DNA of 64,000 nucleotides. It comes from Elymus sibiricus (lineage: Eukaryota > Streptophyta > Magnoliopsida > Poales > Poaceae). Each line of letters begins with the position of its first letter. The first letter of the stretch is position 1. The translations under genes were made by a program, and so were the position numbers. The stretch covers positions 540,620,222-540,684,221 of the forward strand of contig CM077667.1 in the NCBI GenBank assembly GCA_039707655.1, given 5' to 3'. The notes beneath the pieces are model-generated. The model was given only the letters and a program-made list of their open reading frames with translations, did not search any database and was not told the origin of the DNA. Positions 21,038-33,717 of this stretch are shown here, piece by piece.

Positions 21038-21700
21038 CACTTTCTACCGGTGGTAGAAATCGTAAAAAAGCTACACTTGACAAACTGAAAAGGTGGCGAT
21101 TCATGATTTCATCAATGTCTGGACCCTTCCTCTTGTCCTACCATTGGCGTTTTTTCTAGTCCTGAACGTCACTGGTGCTGGCCTCCGAACTCGGCCTTGA
21201 CATCGTCACTGCCATGTGCGGATTCAGGTTCCCAGGCAGAAGGGGCGGCGGGCTGGGGCGTAAGGCCAATTTCCTTTGTATAGTGTAGCACTGTAGCTAT
21301 ACTAATAACAAAGGCTGCTTGGGCCTTGGCCCAGTTTGCCTGGGGCCCATTCCTGGGTCCGCCACTGGTCACCGTCATGTTTGTTGCTCTTACGCTTGCA
21401 TCTGCACGATGGTAGCATACATGATATGACTAGTGATGGCATAACACAAAGTAAATGAGGTCATACATGAGCTAATTAAGAAACCAAAAAAGTTTGGTAG
21501 GGAATAGACATTCAAACATGGGGCGGGGTCCTAGTGGGAAAAGATGGGACCGCTAAGGTCCAATCGTCTGAAAAAATAATTTGGGTAGGTCAACTTTTTC
21601 TTAGAATCAAAACCAGATTGCATATTTTTAAGTAAGTCAATTTTTTCTCAAGATCAAAATCAACTTCCATCAATTTGGGTAAGTAGATTCTTTGGGAGGA
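21038..21700. other. Unassigned intergenic stretch around the MITE-like remnant
   Basis: Apart from the CAGTGGCGGA-type remnant, I see only AT-rich sequence with a repeated AGATCAAAATCAACTT / AGAATCAAAACCAGATT phrase (21600-21675). No coding signal. Confidence 0.4.
21205..21372. mobile_element. Possible hAT-type MITE remnant
   Basis: Read on the minus strand from 21367, the sequence starts CAGTGGCGGACCCAGGAATG. The far end reads CACTGCCATGTGCGGATTCA on the plus strand near 21207. CAGTGGCGGAyCCAGG is a terminal motif seen on plant hAT-like MITEs. The left end is only partly matching and I see no clear 8 bp duplication, so this is tentative. Confidence 0.35.
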
Positions 21701-21709
21701 GTACTTGGC

Positions 21710-22435
21710 CCGTTACAACCACAAAACAAAAAACACATCAGAGAAACTTGAGTACATGGGTATGGGCACCACCCTTAGCTTGCTCCAAGCTTGGGGAAGG
21801 TGCTCCGGTATTGTATCACCATCACTTTTATTATCATCATCTATCTTAGTTCGATCCTTAGCTATTTCATGATATAGAAGAATAAAGTTTTATGTGAATT
21901 AGTTTCTAGTGTTTGCTTCGTGATCTATCTATCTATGTAATCTTATGCTTGAGTCATATAATAAAGATTAGTTTGAGTTTGCTTGCTTTACTTTCTTGCA
22001 TCAATCATAGCAATGAAAAGAATGAAAAATAATCATATGCTAATCCCATGGGGAGTAATGACTTCACATAAAAAGAGTATAATTGGTAAAATTTGTTGGA
22101 GAGCATTAGTCATTGATGCAATTCATGAAAAAGTAATAATGAAAGAAAGGTATCACATATAAATATACTATCTTGGACATCTTTTATGATTGTGAGCCCC
22201 ATTAAATATTCTATGCATGATAAATTAGTTGATGTTGGACAAGGAAGACAACGTAATGAGTTATGTTTGCTTATATTCATATAGAAGTTATATTGTCATG
22301 CATGGATCCTCCAACTTGTGGTTCTTGCTCCTATCTTTTGCTAGCCAAAAACTTCGCACCAAGTAGAGATACTACTTGTGCATCCATAAACCCTTAAACC
22401 CAGTTTCTTGTCATGAGAGTCGACCATACCTACCT
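21710..22435 (+). repeat. Gypsy leader fragment, left half
   Basis: This stretch contains GGGTATGGGCACCACCCTTA, a long AT-rich untranslated region and, at its end, GCACCAAGTAGAGATACTAC. It is non-coding leader sequence of a common Triticeae Gypsy element. It stops at TACCT (22431-22435), where the small-LTR Copia is inserted, and resumes at 46952 after that element. Its own LTR is not seen. Confidence 0.6.
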
Positions 22436-22565
22436 TGTTAGACTATGTATTTGTATAAGCTTCCGTATATACCCCTGTACTCTGTATACCCCTTATATAT
22501 ATATATATGAGATAGCCACACCCCGTATTGGGTGTCGTGCAGTTCCCCAAACATTACGTTTTACA
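22436..22565 (+). repeat. 5' LTR of short-LTR Copia
   Basis: The 130 bp LTR runs TGTTAGACTATGTATTTG to CATTACGTTTTACA. It differs from the 3' LTR in the length of a TA microsatellite and one C/T site. Very short LTRs like these are found in some Copia lineages. Confidence 0.93.
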
Positions 22566-22583
22566 TGGTATCAGATTAGGGTT
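22566..22583 (+). other. Primer-binding site of short-LTR Copia
   Basis: TGGTATCAGATTAGGGTT follows the LTR with no spacer. The first ten bases match the complement of plant initiator tRNA-Met, the usual Copia primer. Confidence 0.85.
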
Positions 22584-22619
22584 ACATTCGTTCGCTTCCG
22601 CCTCCACCACGATCGCATC

Positions 22620-24099
22620 ATGGCCTCGGTACCCGCCGCCGCCGCCGCGATCGCATCTGCTCCGGCCGCCGGCCCCGTCGCCGCGGATCAGGCCGCCCCG
22701 GCCTCTCCGTTTTTGGCCTCTCGGCCGCTGCTCTCCCTCGCTGGCGCCTCACCACCACTGGTCGCCCAGCCATCGGCCTCCGGTTACCTTTCGGCACCGC
22801 CGCCGGTCTATAGTCCTTGGATGGGCTATCCTCCTGCGCCTGTTGCGCCCCACGGTGCCCCACCTGCGTCCCCGACGGCTCGGCCGTCGGCAACTCCCTA
22901 TGGAGCGCAGGCCCAGTCGGGATATCCTCGCCACACAGCTCTGCAGACCGCGCCTCCTCGCGGTGCTCCCTCTGCCTACGGGGCTGCCTTGCCGGGGGCT
23001 GCTGTGCCGGGGGCTGCCTTGCCGGGGGCAGCCTACGGTGGGTCATCGGCGTCGGTTCTGCGGCCCTACAGTGGGTCGTCGGCGTTGGTGCCGCATCCCT
23101 ACAGTGGGCCGTCGGCATATCCTGAGGCCAGCTCGTTCCCTGGCTTCTATACGCCACCCCCGTCGCCGGATCATGCTGCGCCGTTCTACTTCGCGCACCT
23201 CATCCCGGTGAAGCTGACAACGGACAACTACCTGTCGTGGCGTGCTCAGGTCCTACCACTTCTCCGTAGTTGCTACTTGGAGGGGTTTGTGGACGGCACT
23301 CTGCCGTGCCCCCCGCCATATCACCCGGGGCATCGTGCGTGGGTGGCTCAAGATCAGGCCATCCTTTCCGCCATCCAGTCCTCTCTTACGGAGGGGGTCT
23401 CGTCACTGGTTATCTTTGCCGCCACGTCTCGCGACGCGTGGGCGGCCCTTCATACCAGCTTCGCTTCGCAGTCTCAGGCGCGGGCTCATGCTATTCGCAC
23501 TGCGCTGGGAGAGGTGAAGCTTCATGGTCTCACGGTCACCGACTACTTCAACAAGGTGACGGGCATGGCGGATACACTTGCCTCCATTGGCAAGGCTCTT
23601 GGGCCGGAGGAATTCACCTCTTATGTGCTCAACGGTTTGTATGACGACTATGACAATCTGGTGGAAATATCAATGGTCGTGACACTCCCATCCAGCCGCG
23701 TGAGTTGTATGCGCGACTTCTTGCCACGGAGCAGCGGATCCAGGCTCGCCGTTCTGCACCGACCTTCCAGGCGGCCAATGCTGCCATACGCGGCAGGGGC
23801 AAGCCGCCGCCAGCTAGTGGCAAACCGCCGCCGGGCACTTCTGCCCCACGGAACACCATTACCACCGTGGGTGGTCGTCTCCGCGCCTGCTGTCCCTCGT
23901 GTGGGGCTCAAGTCCCTTGCCAGCTCTGTGGTCTTGATGGCCATCTTGCTTCCCGCTGCCACCGTCGCTTCAAGAAGGATTTTCTGGGCATCGGGAACAA
24001 TGGCAAAGGGAATGAGAAGCAGGCTGCTTTGGCGAGTCATGAGCATGGTCACACTCCTTCCTATCCGGTTGATGCATCCTGGTACATGGATACGGGAGC
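22620..24099 (+). pseudogene. Copia gag and start of protease, frameshifted
   Basis: The gag start is the ATG at 22620 (MASVPAAAAAIASAP), 55 bases after the LTR. Residues 1-190 are Ala/Pro/Ser-rich and include LPGAAVPGAALPGAA-like repeats (22987-23040). The gag core follows, with VKLTTDNYLSWRAQVLPLL and NGLYDDYDNLV. An apparent one-base loss in the A run at 23664-23667 shifts the frame. In the new frame come ELYARLLATEQRIQ and a canonical CCHC zinc knuckle CQLCGLDGHLASRC (23918-23959). The protease begins WYMDTG, with the catalytic Asp codon at 24089-24091. E2 interrupts the sequence two codons later. Confidence 0.88.
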
Positions 24100-26205
24100 T
24101 GTAGGGGAACGCGACAGAAAACAAAAATATTCGGTACAGCGAGCACGCCCTGGACCACTATGGAGACTGCATACAAGGTTTGATCTGATCCGTACCGACT
24201 CGAAGCGCAGCGGAAGAAGAGTTGGTGGAGATCGTTGGTGCAGATCCCCGCAGCTAGGATTTACAACCTACCAACCGCGAGGATGTACTCCCTCGTCGGA
24301 CAGCCCTTTGGGAGGCGGTCGGACAGTCCCTCGGACGATGTCGCGGACAGCCCTTCGGGAGGACCTTCGAAACTCGAACGGAAACTCGGGCAGCCCTTCG
24401 GGAGGACACACGAACAGCCCCTCGGGCAAAAGATCGAAACTACGACCTCTCTACGGGGTTGCACACATACGGTGTCATCTATTCGGCAGGGCTTCGCCGT
24501 CCAGAACTAGTTCCTGCCGGAACCCAGACAGCCTTTCGGCTCTACGAAACTATTTCGCATGGAGGGAGAGAGAAGCCAGACAAGTCAAATGGCATGTGTA
24601 TGTGTGAAGGGATGAAGAGATGGCAGCCCTCTCCACCTCTATTTATAGGAAAGCCAAGGGGTAGGATGGTCACACAAAATACCAAAGTACCCCCACTTTA
24701 TGTCACACATAAAGGCCATAAGAGGGAAAAAGGGGTGCCATGTGGAGCTCCATGGAGGAGCTCTACCCTTGGCCGGCCACCCCTTGGGGGCCCCCCATGA
24801 GGGGCTTCCTTGGCCCCCAAGCCCTTCTAGAAGACTTTTGGAAATATCCCAAAAGGTGACTTTCCAAAAATATCCCAAAAAGCACTTTCACTATTCACGA
24901 CGACATTTTACAGCGTCTGTTCGAACTGAAAATATTTATGTGGGCTTAGAACATTTCCAGTACCCACTAAAATAATTTTCAATGCGTTCCGGAACAATTC
25001 CGGATTAGTGATTTTCATCTGCTAAAAGCATCTGAAGTGGTTCCGGCAGCTCCGGAACATTTCCGGTTTTTCTTCCGGAAAATTCCCAGAAGTTTCCAGA
25101 ATGATTCTGGCACCCTCCAAGAATTATCAGGCATGTGCCGAAACCAATTTGACTTTATGGTATCCCCTGAAACAACTTTTTAGTTTCACCGGAACTCATC
25201 CGGTGACCTCTCTCTTCGGAACTTTTCCGCTGTCTCCGAAAACTTTTTCCGGAAACTTTCTCTCAGACTCCCTGTCTAGTATTCAGCAGATAGATGACCC
25301 TTAAGCGTGTGACCCTATAGGTTCGGTGAAGTATAGACATGACCCGGAACCCCTTCCGATCAATGATCAACATCGGAGCCGTGGACACCCATATTGACCC
25401 CTATACCCACACGGATAAATATTCGAGTGAACCTCCAGTTGCCGCGTGCTATTCCTGTTGCTTCGCGATATGTTACAAACACCTGAGGTGAGATTTTCTG
25501 CATCCCCGTGGATCAACAACTTGTCCACTATGCAAGTTACCTCATTACCGGTTTTGTTCTCTTTTCTCATTTTCATGTTCCGGCATCCCTGTGATCAAAT
25601 CACACTGTGTCTGGCCAGACGATGATGGGTATGGTAACACCGAGAGGGCCCGAGAATATCTCTCCATCGTTGGAGGAGCAAATCCCAATCTTGAGCTATC
25701 TTGTTACTTGCCATACCTTTCCGTGAACCCGTAAGCCGCCGTAATAGCCACCCAGTAACGGATGACGTTTAACAAACCCCAAAGTTCACGAAGCAAGCAC
25801 GAAGGAACTCGATACTCTTATGGTCTAAGGAATTATGCAAACATTAACTATCTCTGTGTTATTAACCATTAACTTGTGACGAATGTATCTCATAGCATAA
25901 CATCAATTCGGGTTGATTCAACACAAGTGTTCTACCAACATTGTGCCCTCAAAATTGCCGGCATAGCCATGCCCATGATCAGGAAAACAGGATCATCATG
26001 CAATACTTGAGCCAGTCTTAGAGGCAAGACTAGGAATACATTTTACCGTTCATTATACCACACGTGCAAATGAGTTTCCCTCCGGGCCTCGTGGATATTG
26101 CAGACTCGAGAATCATTGCAGTTATAGCATGGATCATAAACATTCATTACAAACTCGGAGATACAAAATAACTGTTATTACTACCTCTAGGGCATATCTC
26201 CTACA
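24100..26205 (-). repeat. 3' LTR of E2
   Basis: The 2106 bp LTR has TGTAGGGGAACG at its left end and ATCTCCTACA at its right. It contains the GACAGCCCTTCGGGAGG minisatellite (24300-24425) and a run of TTCCGGAA-like inverted units (24980-25260). Confidence 0.92.
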
Positions 26206-26236
26206 GACTCCCACTTGCACTACAGTCATAATCCAG

Positions 26237-29200
26237 TTACATGGCTTCCCTAACACCAATGGCTATCCGGTGTTGCTCATGCTTTGCTCGTGGTAGAGGC
26301 TTTGTCATCGGGTCTGACATGTTCAGATCCGTGTGAACTTTGCGTACTTTCACTAAACCTTCTTTGACATGATGTCGAATGAGTTTATATTTGCATTGAA
26401 TATGCATTGTCTTATGGTGCGAACTTGGCTCCCTTGACTGAGCCACGGCGCCACTATTATCACAATAGATCTCCACCGGGTCCAGCGCACTTGGGACCAC
26501 ACCAAGGTCTTCAAGGAATTGCTTGATTCCGACAGCCTGCTTGGAGGCTTCTGAAGCAGCAACATATTCCGCCTCCGTTGTAGAATCCGCCACAGTCTTT
26601 TGTTTGGAACTTTTCCAATCAACTGCGCCGCCGTTCAATATGAAAACATAGCCAGATTGAGATTTGAAGTCATCTGGGTCAGTCATGAAGCCTGCATCAG
26701 TGTAACAACTTACAATGAGCTCTTCATCACCTCCGTACACAAGGAGTAAATCCTTGGTCCTTCTGAGGTACTTAAGAATACCCTTGACTACGGCCCAGTG
26801 TTCCAATCCTGGATCACCTTGGTACCGGCTGCTAACACTTAGCGCATAGGAAACATCCGGTCTTGTACATAGCATGGCATACATAATAGAACCAACTGCC
26901 GAAGCATATGGAATATCATTCATTTGTACTCGCTCATCGAGGGTCCGAGGACACTGATTCTTGCAAAGCACTGTGCCAGGTGACATGGGGAGTAGGCCTT
27001 TCTTGGAGTTCTCCATGTTGAACCTTTTCAACACCTTGTCAATGTACGTGCTTTGGCTAAGCGCTATTAGGCGTCTTGATCTATCTCTATAGATTCTGAT
27101 GCCCAATACATATGCCGCTTCGCCTAAGTCTTTCATTGAAAAACTCTTCTTCAATGAGTCTTTTATTTCGCTAAGAAAATTCACGTCATTTCGAATCAAC
27201 AATATGTCATCCACATACAAGATTAGAAATGCTTTTGCGCTCCCACTAAACTTCTTGTAAACACAAGATTCTTGATTGTTCCTGATGAAGCCAAACTCTT
27301 TGACCACTTCATCAAAACGAATGTTCCAGCTCCTTGACGCTTGCTTCAGACCATAAATGGCTTTCTGAAGTTTGCATACCTTTCCAGCATCCTTATGAAT
27401 GACAAAACCTTCTGGTTGTATCATGTATACATCCTCTTTGAGGTTTCCATTTAGGAAAGCCGTTTTGACATCCATCTGCCATATTTCATAATCGAAATAA
27501 GCAGCAATTGCTAGTAATATCCGAACAGACCTAAGCATAGCTACGGGCGAGAAAGTCTCTTCGTAGTCTACCCCTAGAACTTGTGTGAACCCTTTCGCGA
27601 CAAGTCTAGCTTTGTGGATAGTAATGTTACCATCCGCGTCCGTCTTTCTTTTGAAAATCCATTTACAACCAATCGGTTTTACGCCATCTGGAAGTTCTTC
27701 CAGGTTCCAAACTTGGTTTTCGTACAATGATTCCATTTCGGATTTCATGGCCTTGTGCCATTCCCTTGAGCTAGGCCCCGCCATCGCTTCCTTGTAGTGC
27801 GCAGGTTCATCGTCTTCAAGAATGAAGATTTCGTTATGAAACCACTCAGGTGGCTGGATAGCCCTACCTGATCTGCGCGGTTCAGTTACAACATTGTCTA
27901 AAGTCTCTGCATCACATGCGACAACTTCCGGCTCGGTTGTAGGGATAATTAGCGGAATTTCTTCCGGTTCCTTAGCCATATCAACAGTTTCCGAAGATTC
28001 ACTAATCTCATTAAGTTGTACTGTCCTCCCACTCAATTCTTTAGCGAGAAACTCTTTCTCGAGAAAATGTCCAAACCTTGCGACAAACACTTTGCCCTCG
28101 GACTGGTTGTAGAAGGAATACCCAATGGTGTCTTTGGGATAACCTACAAAGTAACATTTGTCTGATCTGGGATCAAGTTTGCTTGGTTGTAAACGTTTTA
28201 CATAAGCTTCACAACCCCAAACCCTGAGATGCGACACACTGGGTTTCTTCCCATACCATAATTCAAATGGTGTCGTCTCAACTGACTTAGACGGTGCTCT
28301 GTTAAGTGTGTGAGCGGCAGTTTCTAGTGCGTGACCCCAAAAAGATATCGGTAGATCTGTAAGAGACATCATCAACCTTACCATGTCTAACAGGGTTCGG
28401 TTACGTCGTTCCGACTCTAAGTTTCGCTGTGGAGTTCCGGGAGGCGTAATCTGTGAAACGATTTCATGGTCACTCAGATGTTGGTCAAACTCGTGACTAA
28501 GATATTCGCCTCCGCGATCAGACCGCAGAAACTTAATCTTTTTGTTACGATGATTTTCTACCTCATTCTGAAATTCTTTGAACTTTTCAAAGGTTTCCGA
28601 CTTATGCTTCATCAAGTAGATATAACCATACCTAATTAAATCATCAGTAAAAGTTGCGAAGTAGAAATACCCACCCCGTGCGATTGTGCTCATTGGACCA
28701 CATACATCACTATGTATTATTTCCAACAATTCACTCGCCCGTTCAGGATGACCCGTGAATGGCGTCTTGGTCATTTTTCCCATCAAGCAAGCTTCATATG
28801 TGTCAAATGATTCAAAATCAAGGGACGGTAAAACTCCATCTTTATGGAGTGTTTGCATGCGTTTCTTTCCGATGTGGCCAAGGCGACAGTGCCACATGAA
28901 AGTGGTGGTGGTATCAGCCTTCTTAAGGAGTTTAGCATTTACGTTAAAGACATCATTTCCACATTCAAGATTTAGTATGAAAAGGCCCCCAACAATGGGT
29001 GCAAATCCATAAAACATATCCTTACAATAAAGTGAACAACCATTGTTCTCAGACTTGTAGGAGTACCCATCATGCACTAAACATGATCCAGAGATAATGT
29101 TTCTACACAACAACGGAACAAAATAACAGTTACTTAGTTCCAAAATAAATCCTGAAGGGAGACGTAGAGGCATAATGCCGACAGCTTGAGCGGCGATCCC

Positions 29201-30205
29201 AGCGCCGTTCCCGACACGCATCACGACTTCATTCTTTGCCAGCTTGCGCACCTTCTGAAGCCCCTGTATCGAGTTGCAAATGTGAGCAACCGATCCGGTA
29301 TCAAATACCCAAGACTTAGAATTTTCACTAGCAAGAAAAACGTCAATGACATTAACTTGTATAACAATTATACCTTTTCTGGTTTTCCTGGACTTCTTAT
29401 CTTCCAGATACTTCTTGCAGTTTCTCTTCCAGTGTCCTGTGCCCTTGCAGTAGAAGCACTCAGTTTCATTCTTGGCTCCGCCCTTAGATTTGCTTTGGGA
29501 GCCGGTCTTACCGGCGCCCTTGCCCTTCTTTGGCTTGCCTTTCTTTTTGAAACTGGCAGTTTTATTCACAAGCAACACTTGCTTGCGATTTTTCCGCAGT
29601 CCTCCTTCAGCAGTTTTCAGCATGGCAAGCACCTCATTAGCTGTTTTGTCCATCCCATTCATGTTGTAGTTCATGATAAAACCGTCGTAAGACGGGGGGG
29701 GGGGGGGTGAACGTAGCAACATGTCCATAACATGCTCTGGCGGAAGTGGAAATTCCAGGGTTTTAAGCCTTTCAGCGTAGCCAATCATATTGACTACGTG
29801 CTCGCCAACTGAACTGCCCTCAGCCATCTTGGTCTCCGACATGATCTTGATGATATCAAAACGTTCAGACCGTGCATTAAACTTGTACAGAGCATCCAGT
29901 TCCTTGATCATATCAAAGGAGTCATGGAATTCAAAACGTTTTTGAAGCTCTAAACTCATGCAAGACAGCATGAGGCACTACACTAAGTTGAAGTCATCAT
30001 CCTTAGTGGCCCAGACATTTTGTTCATCTGCCGGGGCGGTTGCCGCCGGCTTAGGTGGAAGAGGTTTGTCAAGCACGTACACTTTCTTAGCACTCCTGAG
30101 GACAATCCTCAGGGTACGGACCCAGTCCGCATAGTTGTTTCCATTCGCAGCTAACTTCTCTTTCTCTAACATCGGGCCTAAGTTGAACGCGTTGTTGCGA
30201 GCCAT
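26237..30205 (-). pseudogene. Copia gag-pol polyprotein of E2, one internal stop
   Basis: The frame from ATG at 30205 (MARNNAFNLGPMLEKEKL) to the stop at 26237-26239 is 1323 codons, interrupted only by TAG at 29978-29980; downstream 1244 codons are open. Order: gag, with an unusual Pro run from a G14 tract at 29694-29707; CCHC knuckle CFYCKGTGHWKRNC (about 29425-29460); protease SWVFDTGS (about 29296-29320); integrase zinc domain MWHCRLGHIGKKR, where the first Cys of the expected CxxC is Tyr (TYEACLMGK); integrase core with DVCGPM and RSDRGGEY; RT with KARLVAKGFTQ and YVDDILL (about 27205-27228); RNase H with TDAGFMTD, STTEAEY and CDNSGA. An in-frame ATG upstream (30235) is less likely to be the start. 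Confidence 0.9.
29694..29707. repeat. G14 homopolymer inside E2 gag
   Basis: Fourteen consecutive G on the plus strand (C on the coding strand) encode a Pro run (SPPPPPSYDG) while keeping the frame open. Homopolymers of this length are also prone to assembly error. Confidence 0.9.
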
Positions 30206-31596
30206 TTGTTCTACAACGGTAAACACAAAATTCACTTAGACTTTGTTCATAATGAATTTCCACTAGTGAATAAACAGTTTAATTCTAACGTGCGCTCCCA
30301 CTCAAATCAATATCTCTCAAAATTGATTATGAGTGATTCAAGACCCGTATTTCCATTCATCGTCACGGTTCGAGATGAACTCAAATGGCGTGAACTTCAA
30401 TCGGTAGGCAAACTTGCCGATCACATCTCTATGTGATTCTTGTTCATCTTTCGATGCGTGTGTTCTGAGCTCAGGACTGTCCTGCCTGAACATCAAGACA
30501 ACCAAGTGATCTCGCTGCGAGGTCTCAACTCACCGCCTCACACTTCTCTAATCGTTCGCACCCATGGAGATCATGTGATGCCCCGAAGAGATAGGTGCCG
30601 TGACGGTGCTACACTTGGGAGAACACTAACTACTTGATATTTTTAAGTGAGAGATCACCCTAATAAAAAGCAACTACCGCGCAATCAAGAAGGGTGCAAC
30701 ATAAGGGATAAACATCTCAGGCAATTCATAATTAGCATGTTATGGTATAGCCCTTTCTGACGGAGATGTCAAGTATCTCTTCGTCTTCGGCATTCGCGTC
30801 GGTGTTCACCTTCGCGAAGATTGCCACCACCTTGTCGATGCACCAGATAATATTGCTATCTCTATAGCTAATAAAATAAGTGCATTACATAAGGTTGACA
30901 CACAGGTCATTAAAGTGCAATCATATGGCTCCAGCCATCATGCCGAATCATGACACGCAGGTCATGTTAATTACATCATATAGTTATCTCATACATAATC
31001 AAATTAATATGAGACTTGCTATACCACATCACATGCAAACCATCCTGCAAAACCAAGTTAGACGCCTCTAATCGGTTTATGCAAAATTTTATTTTTCGTG
31101 GCTTCTAAGGTTTTGACTCAAACCACAGCTACCAACGTTCATCATCAAGTATGATAATTCAAGTTGCTAGATTAACTTTCCGGGGTGTATGAAACACGAG
31201 ATAATAAAATCTCGAGCCCCATACTGAACTTCGTCATACGCATGACCCCCGTGCAGATCACATCTGCATTGCCCTTTCGTCTGCGAAACATCCATCTGTC
31301 TTTAACTATGGTGGAACCCAAAGAACTGTTAGCACTTCGTTGATCTGTCAATCAGCATACTCAGGAGCAGCATGAAAGGATCGCAGATTGCCAAAACTTT
31401 GTGAGATTCCACCATGCCATCAAGATCAGGACTACGCAAATTCAGGGGAAGCAACAGGAACATCGGGTAACAGATTTCATCTGCTACCCGCATAAATAAT
31501 TTTCAGCAATAGATCTCATCTACTCCAAAATTATATTATGCAATACCCATACATCTCCATGTATTGTAGATCATAACCTGCATCTACGCATAACCT

Positions 31597-31610
31597 GGCT
31601 CTGATACCAC
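31597..31610 (-). other. Primer-binding site of E2
   Basis: On the minus strand GTGGTATCAGAGCC directly follows the 5' LTR. It complements the 3' end of initiator tRNA-Met. Confidence 0.85.
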
Positions 31611-33717
31611 TGTAGGGGAACGCGACAGAAAACAAAAAAAATCGGTACAGCGAGCACGCCCAGGACCACTATGGAGACTGCATACAAGGTTTGATCTGAT
31701 CCGTACCGACTCGAAGCGCAGCGGAAGAAGAGTCGGTGGAGATCGTTGGTGCAGATCCCCATAGCTAGGATTTACAACCTCCCAACTGCGAGGATGTACT
31801 CCCTCGTCGGACAGCCCTTCGGGAGGCGGTCGGACAGTCCCTCGGACGATGTCGCGGACAGCCCTTCGGGAGGACCTTCGAAACTCGAACGGAGACTCGG
31901 ACAGCCCTTCGGGAGGACACACGAACAGCCCCTCGTGCAAAAGATCGAAACTACGACCTCTCTACGGGGTTGCACACATACGGTGTCATCTATCCGGCAG
32001 GGCTTCGCCGTCCAGAACTAGTTCCTGCCGGAACCCAGACAGCCTTTCGGCTCTACGAAACTATTTCGCGGGGACGGAGAGAGAAGCCAGACAAGTCAAA
32101 TGACATGTGTATGTGTGAAGGGATGAAGAGATGGCAGCCCTCTCCACCTCTATTTATAGGAAAGCCAAGGGGTAGGATGGTCACACAAAATACCAAAGTA
32201 CCCCCACTTTATGTCACACATAAAGGCCATAAGAGGGAAAAAGGGGTGCCATGTGGAGCTCCATGGAGGAGCTCCACCCTTGGCCGGCCACCCCTTGGGG
32301 GGCCCCCCATGAGGGGCTTCCTTGGCCCCCAAGCCCTTCTAGAAGCCTTTTGGAAATATCCCAAAAGGTGACTTTCCAAAAATATCCCAAAAAGCACTTT
32401 CACTATTCACGACGACATTTTACAGCGTCTGTTCGAACTGAAAATATTTATGTGGGCTTAGAACATTTCCAGTACCCACTAAAATAATTTTCAATACGTT
32501 CCGGAACAATTCCAGATTAGTGATTTTCATCTGCTAAAAGCATCTGAAGTGGTTCCGGCAGCTCCGGAACATTTCCGGTTTTTCTGCCGGAAAATTCCCA
32601 GAAGTTTCCAGAATGATTCTCGCACCCTCCAAGAATTATCAGGCATGTGCCGAAACCAATTTGACTTTATGGTATCCCCTGAAACAACTTTTCAGTTTCA
32701 CCGGAACTCATCCGGTGACCTCTCTCTTCGGAACTTTTCCGCTGTCTCCGAAAACTTTTTCCGGAAACTTTCTCTCAGACTCCCTGTCTAGTATTCAGCA
32801 GATAGATGACCCTTAAGCGTGTGACCCTATAGGTTCGGTGAAGTATAGACATGACCTAGAACCCCTTCCGATCAATGATCAACATCGGAGCCGTGGACAC
32901 CCATATTGACCCCTATACCCACACGAATAAATATTCGAGTGAACCTCCAGTTGCCGTGTGCTATTCCTGTTGCTTCGCAATATGTTACAAACACCCGAGG
33001 TAAGATTTGCTGCATCCCCGTGGATCAACAACTTGTCCACTATGCAAGTTACCTCGTTACCGGTTTTGTTCTCTTTTCTCGTTTTCGTGTTCCGGCATCC
33101 CTATGATCAAATCACACTGTGTCTGGCCAGACGATGATGGATACCGTAACACCGAGAGGGCCCAAGAATATCTCTCCATCGTCGGAGGAGCAAATCCCAA
33201 TCTTGAGCTATCTTGTTACTTGCCATACCTTTCCGTGAACCCGTAAGCCGCCGTAATAGCCACCCAGTAACGGATGACGTTTAACAAACCCCAAAGTTCA
33301 CGAAGCAAGCACGAAGGAACTCGATACTCTCATGGTCTAAGGAATTTTGCAAACATTAACTATCTCGGTGTTATTAACCATTAACTTGTGACGAATGTAT
33401 CTCATATCATAACATCAATTCGGGTTGATTCAACACAAGTGTTCTACCAACATTGAGCCCTCAAAATTGCCGGCATAGCCATGCCCATGATCAAGAAAAC
33501 AGGATCATCATCCAATACTTGAGCCAGTCTTAGAGGCAAGACTAGGAATACATTTTACCGTTTATTATACCACACATGCAAATGAGTTTCCCTCCGGGCC
33601 TCGTGGATATTGCAGACTCGAGAATCATTGCAGTTATAGCATGGATCATAAACATTCATTACAAACTCAGAGATACAAAATAACTGTTATTACTGCCTCT
33701 AGGGCATATCTCCTACA
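31611..33717 (-). repeat. 5' LTR of E2
   Basis: The 2107 bp LTR is the partner of 24100-26205. It drives transcription to the left. It is followed on the right by the target duplication GGAGC and the protease codons of the host Copia. Confidence 0.92.
32150..32159 (-). promoter_or_regulatory. TATA box of E2 5' LTR
   Basis: CTATAAATAG on the minus strand, preceded by a GC-rich stretch. The same motif recurs at the equivalent place in the E1 and E3 LTRs, which supports it as the family promoter. Transcription would start about 30 bases to the left, near 32120. Confidence 0.6.

Larger units (their letters stand above)
24100..33717 (-). mobile_element. Copia retrotransposon E2, complete, nearly intact
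   Basis: This element is 9618 bp, with LTRs of 2106 and 2107 bp and target duplications GGAGC (24095-24099 and 33718-33722). It lies antisense to the short-LTR Copia it interrupts. The gag-pol frame is open apart from one TAG. The primer-binding site GTGGTATCAGAGCC is canonical (about 31597-31610, minus strand), and a purine tract AAGTGGGAGTC abuts the left (3') LTR. By eye the two LTRs differ at roughly 50 sites (about 2.4%). The LTR termini share ATATGCCCTAGAGGCAATAA with the Angela/BARE LTRs, so the family is related to them, but I do not assign a family name. Confidence 0.93.

Noticed and set aside
22618..23157. Long minus-strand and alternate-frame ORFs over the Copia gag
   Set aside because: They are shadows of the Ala/Pro-rich, GC-rich gag frame; composition is Arg/Pro-biased and no family is recognisable.
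29186..29710. 174-codon plus-strand ORF opposite E2 gag
   Set aside because: Antisense shadow of the E2 polyprotein around its zinc knuckle and G14 tract.
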